Assembly: GCA_963656065.1 (NCBI GenBank)
Contig: CAVKGV010000010.1
Location: 1 to 64,000 of the forward strand
Length of the DNA: 64,000 nucleotides
Reading direction: 5' to 3'
Source of the DNA: Hallerella sp963656065
GTDB taxonomy: Bacteria; Fibrobacterota; Fibrobacteria; Fibrobacterales; Fibrobacteraceae
Below, piece after piece: positions 36,082-42,495 of this stretch. The notes beneath the pieces are model-generated. The model searched no databases. It was not told where the DNA came from and saw only the letters and a program-made list of their open reading frames with translations. A program made the position numbers and the translations under genes. Numbering within the stretch: the first letter of the stretch is position 1; every line of letters begins with the position of its first letter.

Positions 36082-36987
36082 ATGCCTGTCGTAAAAAAAT
36101 CAACAGCCGGAAAATCGGCAACGGCTTGTGCGGAATCATCATCTAGACCTTTCCGCTTTTTTAAAATTTTTCTTGCTTCCCTTTCGCTTGTCTTTTTTGC
36201 CTGCGAGGACAGGAGCGTACTGCTCGGATTCAACACGCAAAATCCGACGCCCGAAGACTACGAACTGAAAAGCTCTCTGCAGGTTTTGATGAATGCTTCG
36301 GAGCAGAATCCAGCCGATTCGGGAGTCTCCATGACCGCGCAACTGAATTTGCAGGTCCATTCGGAGCTTCTCTTTGCCTATGACGACGGGACGGGGCGCT
36401 TTTTGCTCCGGGTGGATTCCGCGGACTATGCGTCTGACAATCGTTCTGTCGAGGAGACGGATCACATTGAACGTTATCTGAAAACGCAATCGGTCCAGTA
36501 CAAGATGGGCGGTGACGGTGAAATGGGATCGGTCCGGTTTGACGAAATGGTCGCCTTGCCCGATGTCGGGGATGTGGATGTCCGGAAGTTCTTTTTGAAA
36601 GTCCAGCCCGTACTTCCGGCGAGTCCGGTCTCTGTCGGGGATTCGTGGGAACGCCAGCAGATGCTCACCGATGACCGCGGAAAAACGTGCGTCGTCTATA
36701 AGTGGTTCAAGCTGGAAGAAATTTTCGAGCGCGACGGGATGACTCTCGCCCGGCTGAAGATGAATGTCCGCTATCGCCAGAACAGCGAGGACGATTTGCA
36801 GATTACGGAAAGCCCGGATTTTATCCTCGGAACGGGAACGGTTCTTTTTGACGTCCTGGCAGGCAAGGTCGTCGAAGGGGAACTGCTTGTCGAAGGGAAG
36901 CTGCGCATCATCGAAAAACAAAGCGGGGATACCATTCCCGACTTGCGCATTCGCCAGAAGCTTTCGCTCCGGAGGGTCCATCCTTGA
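36082..36987 (+). CDS. Predicted lipoprotein with long N-terminal region, unknown function
   Basis: The 301-residue protein has a basic, Ser/Ala-rich stretch of 25 residues, a hydrophobic segment and a lipobox-like VFFAC (Cys41). The n-region is much longer than usual, so the true start may be downstream; no good alternative ribosome binding site was seen. The mature part contains beta-strand-like sequence with MKVNVRYRQ-type strands and the segment ASPVSVGDSWERQQML, seen in several proteins of unknown function. The 3' end overlaps the next TTG start. It is the first of six genes behind tadA. Confidence 0.6.
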   Translation: MPVVKKSTAGKSATACAESSSRPFRFFKIFLASLSLVFFACEDRSVLLGFNTQNPTPEDYELKSSLQVLMNASEQNPADSGVSMTAQLNLQVHSELLFAYDDGTGRFLLRVDSADYASDNRSVEETDHIERYLKTQSVQYKMGGDGEMGSVRFDEMVALPDVGDVDVRKFFLKVQPVLPASPVSVGDSWERQQMLTDDRGKTCVVYKWFKLEEIFERDGMTLARLKMNVRYRQNSEDDLQITESPDFILGTGTVLFDVLAGKVVEGELLVEGKLRIIEKQSGDTIPDLRIRQKLSLRRVHP

Positions 36988-37685
36988 AGCGTCTCTTTTT
37001 AATTTTCCTTCTTCTTTTCGGCCCGTCGTTTGCCGTGACGCCTTTTCCGCAGATCAGGCATCACAAGGTGCTGCTTTCCGAACGCTCTTCGCCGTATCTT
37101 TTGGAATCCAGCTTTGTCCTTTCGGAAAATGACACGCTTTTGGTCGAGCCGGGCGTCGAGGTGTTTTTTAGCGGGTATGCAAAGCTCTACTTGCGCGGTA
37201 CGGTCCGCATCGAAGGCTCGGCGGAAAAGCCCGTCGCCTTTCTTTCCGCGGATTCGACGGAATCTTGGAACGGTCTGTATTTTTCGACAGGGGACCGCTA
37301 TTTCTATGTGAAGCACTTGCTCATCGAAAACGCCTTTCGGAATACGGTCATCCGCTCCCGGGGAATTTTTGAAAACGTCAAGCTTGTCAATAACTATTAC
37401 GGCCTCTGGGTGGAAAATTCTCCGCACTTCGAACTTCTGGGCTGCGACTTTTCCAGAAACCGATTCGCCCTTTCTGTCGGGGTCGGGACGGTCCGCTTCA
37501 GGAACACGAAAATCCATGGCAACATATTCGGGCTCTACCTTTACCGGGGAACATCTTTCGACGGCGAAAGCAAACTCGTCGTGAACAATCTGGAAGCGGA
37601 TATCCGAAAGGAATCCGACGAAATGTCGGCAAAGGGACGCAAGGTTTCGAAAAATGTCTGGCAGCGCATCGAGTCCGAATTCTAG
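36984..37685 (+). CDS. Exported right-handed beta-helix protein
   Basis: The 233-residue protein has a signal peptide (MKRLFLIFLLLFGPSFA) and a repeating strand-turn pattern of parallel beta-helix proteins: LVEPGVEVFFSGYAKLYLRG, VRIEGSAEKPVAFLSA, then short turns with GLYF, NTVIRSRG, NNYYGLWVENS and GVGTVRFRNT. Such folds bind or cleave polysaccharides or act as surface scaffolds; no catalytic residues can be assigned. The start is TTG at 36984, 7 nt after GGAGGG, overlapping the upstream stop. Confidence 0.65.
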   Translation: MKRLFLIFLLLFGPSFAVTPFPQIRHHKVLLSERSSPYLLESSFVLSENDTLLVEPGVEVFFSGYAKLYLRGTVRIEGSAEKPVAFLSADSTESWNGLYFSTGDRYFYVKHLLIENAFRNTVIRSRGIFENVKLVNNYYGLWVENSPHFELLGCDFSRNRFALSVGVGTVRFRNTKIHGNIFGLYLYRGTSFDGESKLVVNNLEADIRKESDEMSAKGRKVSKNVWQRIESEF

Positions 37686-37693
37686 AGGTTGAA

Positions 37694-38584
37694 GTGGAAG
37701 AATCGTTTCGCAGGGCTATCCGGAAAATGACAGGTTCGAGCTTGCTCGGAACGGGCTTTCGGCAGGACCGTTCTTCGGAACTTTCGAGCCTTTCGCAAGC
37801 GATGGATGTCCGTTGGTCTATCGCCCTGAACGAACATTTGGACGCCGCGGAATCAAACCCGGAAGAGATGACATCCGGAAGCGAGATGATTTCGAACGGC
37901 TCGCACGCATGGAAACTTGCCGCGGAGGATTTCCCGGTCATCCTTGACGAGTATCGGGTCAAGTTTCGGGAGTTCCGGTTCAAGTGGATGCAGCGTTTCG
38001 CAACGGACGAAATCACCCGGATGCTTTCGCAAAACCAGTATGTCCTGCAGGGTGAAAACGGCTATTACTTTTCGGCCAATGCGGAAAAATTGCGAAACCT
38101 CTATTTTTCCACTGTCCACTTGATGGTGGGGGACGCCGAAAAGCTCTTGGTCAATCTCTCCGGTCGCGTGGAACACATCCAGGACAAGCTTTCGAAAATG
38201 TGGTACCGGGAAAGCGCTCTCGATGCGGTTTCCAAGATTTTGCCGTCGCTTGAAGCGGCTCTCCGCGCAAGCGAATACGCCATGACATCCCGTCTGCGCG
38301 CATCGCTCGCCGGCGTTGCCCGAAAGCGTTTCATGGCGGAGTTCAAGCCTCCTCGCGAACGGAAATGTTTCCCGTCGGCGCGTTCCTGCGCAAAGAACGT
38401 CGGCGCGAACAGTTCGAATATCGCCTACGAAAATGCGTTCCTCGCTTTTACGGACGATTTCTGCGATTATGCGGAAGGGGTCACGCTTTACATCGGAAAA
38501 TGGTATTCGGAAAAATGGCTCTTGTATTTGCGGGGATTTTCTCGCGGCCAGCTGGATCTTTTTACCCATAAAACCACGGAATAA
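37694..38584 (+). CDS. Uncharacterised helical protein upstream of the MotA/MotB-like pair (cassette gene A)
   Basis: The 296-residue protein has no signal peptide or transmembrane helix and is mostly alpha-helical, so it is probably cytoplasmic. N-terminal segments (SSLLGTGFRQDRSSELSSLS, MDVRWSIALNEHLDA) and the layout of helical blocks weakly recall DUF3348 proteins, which in Proteobacteria are encoded with a coiled-coil MotA-like protein and an OmpA-like protein. That match is from memory and was not computed. Six cysteines or fewer, no catalytic motif. GTG 37694 is 4 nt after AGAGG; it ends 2 bp before the channel gene. A cytoplasmic adaptor for the channel tail is a reasonable guess. Confidence 0.55.
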   Translation: MEESFRRAIRKMTGSSLLGTGFRQDRSSELSSLSQAMDVRWSIALNEHLDAAESNPEEMTSGSEMISNGSHAWKLAAEDFPVILDEYRVKFREFRFKWMQRFATDEITRMLSQNQYVLQGENGYYFSANAEKLRNLYFSTVHLMVGDAEKLLVNLSGRVEHIQDKLSKMWYRESALDAVSKILPSLEAALRASEYAMTSRLRASLAGVARKRFMAEFKPPRERKCFPSARSCAKNVGANSSNIAYENAFLAFTDDFCDYAEGVTLYIGKWYSEKWLLYLRGFSRGQLDLFTHKTTE

Positions 38585-38586
38585 AA

Positions 38587-40371
38587 ATGAAAAAATCTCT
38601 TTGGACGTTGCTTGTTTCTTTAATCGGAGCGGTGGTTCTTGTCTCCGGGGCATTCTATTTCGGCGCGCCTCTTTTCGGTTGGCTCATCATGATAGCCATC
38701 TTCGTCATCTATCTACTCTCCGCCTGGAATACGTTTAGCGCCATCCGCGAAATTGTCGGGGAGCGCGAACTCGCTTCCAAGTATGCGTCTCTCTATGAGT
38801 CGGGAAGTTCGCCTTCCGATGCGGAAATCGCAGGTTCCGGAATCCTGAACGGGCGAATCCGGTTCTTGCGCATGCTGAAGTCCAGACAGGTGCTTTTCCA
38901 GGTCCAGGATTTGCCGTTTCTCAAGACGACATGGGCCGCCGAGGAAGAAAGTTCCGGACGAAGCGGTAGCGGAGTCGTGGTTCTGCTCGGTCTGATGGGA
39001 ACGTTTTTCGGCTTGATGCTTTCTATCAACGCGGCGGGAAGCGCTATCGATTCGAATGCGACTTCCGAAACGACGCTCGGCATTATCCAGAACATTTTCT
39101 CGAGCATGAAGGGAATTTTCGGATCGTCTCTTTGCGGACTTTTCGCCGCCCTGATTTTGAATGCGATTCATTCCCTGTACGAATCGGATCGGGAAGCATG
39201 GATTTCCGAACTGGACCGTTTCACGTTGCTCTATCTTGTCCCGAAGAGCGGGTCTGCGGAAAACGCCCTCGTCGGAGAAATCCGGGAACTGTTCCATTCG
39301 CTGAAAGGCGCGGAAGAAGTGCGCGTGGCAGAATTCCGGGATATGCTCGACGTTTCAAAGTCCGCGGACGCTGCGCGCTTTGACGAGTTGAAGAAAGGGC
39401 TTTCCGAAATGCAGTCGTCCCTTGCCGGGAATATCCTGAAAATCGGCGAAGACTCGCTCCGACGTCTTTCCGAATCGCAAAATGCCGCGCTTGAAGGAAT
39501 GCGGAGCGTGGTGCAGAAAATGTCTGCGGATTTCTCGGATGCCGGAAAGGTCGCTGCGACGTCTTTGCTTGAATCCGGGACCGCGGTGACGGAAAAGCTC
39601 CGCGATTCCCTCTCTTCGGTGACGAGCGGACTTTCCGAGGAAATGCAGAAACTCTCTTCGAGCGTCCAGTCGATTGAATCCGGCGTGGTGAACGGTCTCG
39701 AAAAGGAAATATCGAACCTTTCGGCAAATGTGGCTTCGTCGATTTCGAACCTTTTGGACTTCCAGATGGAAAAATCAGGCGAAAGGTGGAACCGCTTCAT
39801 GGACGCTCTCAAGGATTCGACGGAAAAAGTTGCCGATGCGGAACAGAAAGGTTTGGAAATCTTGCGGACCGTGGCCGAGAACGTCGCCTCCAAAGCGAAC
39901 GAATCGACTGTCGGGCTTTCGGAAAACGTTTCCCGCGAAATCGAAAGCCTTTCTCAAAAGGTCCAGGCTTCGTTTGCGGAACTTTCGCGCTCTTCGGAAT
40001 CCCTCGTGGCGTCGCAGCAGTCGCTCATTTCGGGAATCGATTCCCGCGTGGCGAAGGAAAACGAGTCCACGGAAGCTCTCGCTACAAGTGTCGGCGAAGC
40101 GGCGAAGCTCATGCGCGTAAACCAGTCGGAGCTTTCGGCGAACCTCGAAATGTTCGGCAAGGGAATCGAAGCGGTCCTTTCCAAACTTTCCGGAGATGTT
40201 CCCGAACGTGAAAACGAGCAGAATTTCATCGAACAGCTGAATTCCGCGCTCCAGTCGTTTGAAGAACGTTCCGGCGAAGTTCTTCTCGAAAATGCCCTGA
40301 AAACGCAGGAAATCCTGCTTGAAATTTTGGACCAGGTTCAGAAGGCTCCCGCAAAGCCGAAGGCGGAATAG
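38587..40371 (+). CDS. MotA/TolQ/ExbB-like channel with long helical tail, ZorA-like (cassette gene B)
   Basis: The 594-residue protein has four predicted transmembrane helices (about 5-27, 29-49, 128-148, 175-197). VVLLGLMGTFFGLMLSINAA in helix 3 matches the G-L-x-GT-x-x-GL pattern of MotA/TolQ/ExbB proton channels. From residue 205 to the end (about 390 residues) the chain is nearly pure amphipathic helix rich in Ser/Glu/Lys, predicted coiled coil, projecting into the cytoplasm. This combination, with a MotB-like gene next, is the plan of ZorA in Zorya phage defence, in which five ZorA subunits surround a ZorB dimer. The tail could transmit rotation or sense signals. Not a flagellar MotA, which has no such tail. 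Confidence 0.78.
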   Translation: MKKSLWTLLVSLIGAVVLVSGAFYFGAPLFGWLIMIAIFVIYLLSAWNTFSAIREIVGERELASKYASLYESGSSPSDAEIAGSGILNGRIRFLRMLKSRQVLFQVQDLPFLKTTWAAEEESSGRSGSGVVVLLGLMGTFFGLMLSINAAGSAIDSNATSETTLGIIQNIFSSMKGIFGSSLCGLFAALILNAIHSLYESDREAWISELDRFTLLYLVPKSGSAENALVGEIRELFHSLKGAEEVRVAEFRDMLDVSKSADAARFDELKKGLSEMQSSLAGNILKIGEDSLRRLSESQNAALEGMRSVVQKMSADFSDAGKVAATSLLESGTAVTEKLRDSLSSVTSGLSEEMQKLSSSVQSIESGVVNGLEKEISNLSANVASSISNLLDFQMEKSGERWNRFMDALKDSTEKVADAEQKGLEILRTVAENVASKANESTVGLSENVSREIESLSQKVQASFAELSRSSESLVASQQSLISGIDSRVAKENESTEALATSVGEAAKLMRVNQSELSANLEMFGKGIEAVLSKLSGDVPERENEQNFIEQLNSALQSFEERSGEVLLENALKTQEILLEILDQVQKAPAKPKAE

Positions 40372-40374
40372 TCC

Positions 40375-41025
40375 ATGGCGAAACGTCGCGAAGAAAGTCA
40401 TTGGCTTGTATTTACGGACTTGACCGCCGGTCTTCTCTCGCTTTTCATCTTGGCTTTTGTCGCCATGACGACGATGAAGGAAAAAAAGGCGGAAGCGTTG
40501 ACCCGTACGGAACAGGAAGTCGTCAGCTGCCAGGAGGAAATGCGCCGGGTCGCAAAGGAAAGAAACGCTCTCCTGTCGCAAAGCCTCAAGTCTTCGTTGG
40601 AAAAGGGAATCATCGCTCTCGAAAACGGAAACATCCTGATCCAGGCGTCGTTTCTTTTCCCGCGGAACGGGGCGGACCTGACCGCCGAGGGAATCTCCTA
40701 CATCAAGTCGATAGGCAAGGGCTTGCAGGATGTTCTCGATACGGGCGATGCGATCATGGTTTCCGGATTTACGGATGACACGCCGACCAATTCCCCGACT
40801 TACACGAACTGGAACCTTTCGACGGAACGCGCCGTCAATGTGGTAAAAACGCTCATCGAACAAGGTTTCTCGCCGGAGCGGGTCTTTGCAGCGGGCTTTG
40901 GGGAATTTCATCCGAGAGTGCCGAATACGAGCGAGGAAAATCGCCGCCAGAACCGCCGCGTGGAAATAGGAATCACGCCTATCCGCAAGTCGAATGCCGA
41001 ACCGGTCGGAGACGCGAAGCGATGA
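40375..41025 (+). CDS. MotB/OmpA-like peptidoglycan-binding stator subunit, ZorB-like (cassette gene C)
   Basis: The 216-residue protein has one N-terminal transmembrane helix (about 15-34) with Asp15 at its start (LVFTDLTAGLL), in the place of the proton-carrying Asp of MotB/ZorB. A short linker and coiled coil lead to an OmpA/MotB peptidoglycan-binding domain (about 85-202) with GFTDDTP (131-137), NWNLSTERA (145-153) and NRRVEIGI. These fit MotB, TolR-independent stators and ZorB. It starts 3 bp after the channel gene and overlaps the next by ATGA, so the pair is surely co-translated. Confidence 0.82.
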   Translation: MAKRREESHWLVFTDLTAGLLSLFILAFVAMTTMKEKKAEALTRTEQEVVSCQEEMRRVAKERNALLSQSLKSSLEKGIIALENGNILIQASFLFPRNGADLTAEGISYIKSIGKGLQDVLDTGDAIMVSGFTDDTPTNSPTYTNWNLSTERAVNVVKTLIEQGFSPERVFAAGFGEFHPRVPNTSEENRRQNRRVEIGITPIRKSNAEPVGDAKR

Positions 41026-41705
41026 ACGGACCGCTTGATGCTGAATACGCTTCGGTAAAGGACCGGGTCGATGCGCTTCGCAAGAAAGACCGCTTGCCGT
41101 TTTGGCGATTGGCCTTCGCCGACTTCCTTCTTTTACGAATAGCCGATTACCTGCTCCTCCGTGAAGAAGACGAAGCCGCCGAGACGATTCGCCGCCTGAA
41201 TCGCTGGGTGGACTTGCATGAGCGAGAACTTTCCCTGTCGGAAAAACCGCAAGAAGCCAAGGTGCCGCTGTGGGACAGGGAATCCCTGGCGCGTGAAATT
41301 TCCGAAATCCAAAAGAAGCTGTCTTCAAAAAAATACCTGATTCCCGTCGCGGAATCCATTGCGTTCACGCGGGGCATCGAAAAAGCGCAAAAGCTCATCG
41401 AAGAAAAATTTTTTGACCGGGCCTATGCCGAATTGTTCTCCCTCCGATCGCAGTTGGTTTCTCGCCTGCACCGTTCTTATCGGGCGCGGGCCGCTATGAT
41501 GCTTTACGGCAATCACCAGGTGGGATTTGGACATTCGCCTGCGGGTGCGGTCGTGGGACCTTACAACGCGGAACATACCCTGGAAAACGCCCTTTCCCTT
41601 GTCGGGGAACGCGATGCCATCTGGGTGGAAGACTTTCTGGAACTTTATGACGGGATATCAAAGATAACGGAACGGCTTGCTCCGCTAGAGCGAAAACGCC
41701 GTTAA
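41022..41705 (+). CDS. Uncharacterised helical protein downstream of MotB-like gene (cassette gene D)
   Basis: The 227-residue protein is soluble, highly charged and helical. Near the C-terminus GPYNAEHTLENALSLV (179-194) and then WVEDFLELYDGISKI follow a spacing I associate with the C-terminus of DUF2894 proteins (GPLN..., later Y/F...Y.D.). DUF2894 genes in Proteobacteria lie next to DUF3348, DUF802 and OmpA-like genes, matching the order here; this is from memory, not computed. No catalytic motif or signal peptide is seen. It ends 6 bp before the CsoR operator/terminator hairpin, closing the eleven-gene run. Confidence 0.55.
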   Translation: MNGPLDAEYASVKDRVDALRKKDRLPFWRLAFADFLLLRIADYLLLREEDEAAETIRRLNRWVDLHERELSLSEKPQEAKVPLWDRESLAREISEIQKKLSSKKYLIPVAESIAFTRGIEKAQKLIEEKFFDRAYAELFSLRSQLVSRLHRSYRARAAMMLYGNHQVGFGHSPAGAVVGPYNAEHTLENALSLVGERDAIWVEDFLELYDGISKITERLAPLERKRR

Positions 41706-41711
41706 CCAGGC

Positions 41712-41728
41712 ATACCCCACGGGGGTAT
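41712..41728 (+). promoter_or_regulatory. CsoR-type copper operator, which may also act as a terminator
   Basis: ATACCCC-ACG-GGGGTAT is a perfect 7-bp palindrome with a 3-bp centre, close to the TACCC...GGGTA operators bound by CsoR repressors. It lies upstream of csoR and is followed by a T run (41729-41735), so it could also form a small intrinsic terminator for the upstream cassette. Confidence 0.75.
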
Positions 41729-41789
41729 TTTTTTGTATATTTATAGCGAAAGATCGTTCCCGACGGAAACGACCGGAAAGAGGTTCGCT

Positions 41790-42095
41790 ATGGAAAAGAA
41801 TTGCGATTGCAAAAATTGCAAGATAAAGCACCGCGACGAAGCGGAAATTCGCCAACTGGTTTCTCGGCTAAACCGGATTGAAGGCCAGATCAAGGGCATT
41901 CGGGGAATGATCGAGAAGGACGCCTATTGCACGGACATCTTGATCCAGGTTTCGGCGGCGAACGCGGCCCTCAACGCTTTTAACAAGATGCTTCTTTCCT
42001 CTCACATCCGTACTTGCGTGGCAAGGCATGTGCGCGAAGGCGACGATTCGGTAATCGACGAACTTGTCGAAATACTTCCCAAACTGATGAAATAA
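41790..42095 (+). CDS. csoR: Copper-sensing repressor CsoR
   Basis: The 101-residue protein has the CsoR/RcnR four-helix fold. The Cu(I) ligands are in place as C47, H72 and C76, with the spacing 25 then 4 as in Mycobacterium CsoR (C36, H61, C65), so it senses copper rather than nickel or formaldehyde. Extra cysteines C5, C7 and C10 are near the N-terminus. ATG 41790 is 5 nt after AGAGG-like sequence; the open frame continues upstream without support. It represses the operon via the palindrome at 41712. Confidence 0.92.
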   Translation: MEKNCDCKNCKIKHRDEAEIRQLVSRLNRIEGQIKGIRGMIEKDAYCTDILIQVSAANAALNAFNKMLLSSHIRTCVARHVREGDDSVIDELVEILPKLMK

Positions 42096-42112
42096 AAAGA
42101 AGGAGTTACCAG

Positions 42113-42478
42113 ATGTTAAACGTCATCATCATCCTGCTTATTCTCGCGGCGATTGTTTTCGCTGTCCGCTCGTCGATTTTGCATTTTAGGGGACAGGGCG
42201 CCTGTTGTGGCGGTGGAGGCGGTGAAACGATTGCCCTGGAAAAAATGCTCGATGGGAAAATCGTTTGCAAAAAAACGGTTTCCGTCGAAGGCATGGTCTG
42301 CAAAAATTGCGCAGCCCATGTGCAGAACGCGCTGAATGCACTAGATGGCGTCTCCGCCACGGTGGACCTGAAAAAGGCCGAAGTCCAGATTGGCGCAGTC
42401 CGCGAGGTTTCGGACGAAGAAATTCGCAAGGCCGTTTCCGATGCGGGCTATGGCGTCGGAAAAATCATCACCCGGTAA
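42113..42478 (+). CDS. Membrane-anchored HMA copper-binding protein
   Basis: The 121-residue protein has one N-terminal transmembrane helix (about 4-24), a Cys-Gly motif CCGGGGG (31-37) and a heavy-metal-associated domain with GMVCKNC (C63, C66). It is probably held in the inner membrane and passes Cu(I) to CopA or to CsoR. Proteins of this plan are found in gut Clostridia beside copA. ATG 42113 has the ribosome binding site AGGAG (42101-42105). It is the middle gene of csoR-HMA-copA. Confidence 0.85.
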   Translation: MLNVIIILLILAAIVFAVRSSILHFRGQGACCGGGGGETIALEKMLDGKIVCKKTVSVEGMVCKNCAAHVQNALNALDGVSATVDLKKAEVQIGAVREVSDEEIRKAVSDAGYGVGKIITR

Positions 42479-42495
42479 TTTTTTTCGGAGAAAAG

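Noticed and set aside
38587..41025. Channel pair as flagellar MotA/MotB or TolQ/TolR
   Set aside because: No flagellar or tol genes nearby, and the long helical tail and OmpA-type C-terminus do not fit MotA or TolR.
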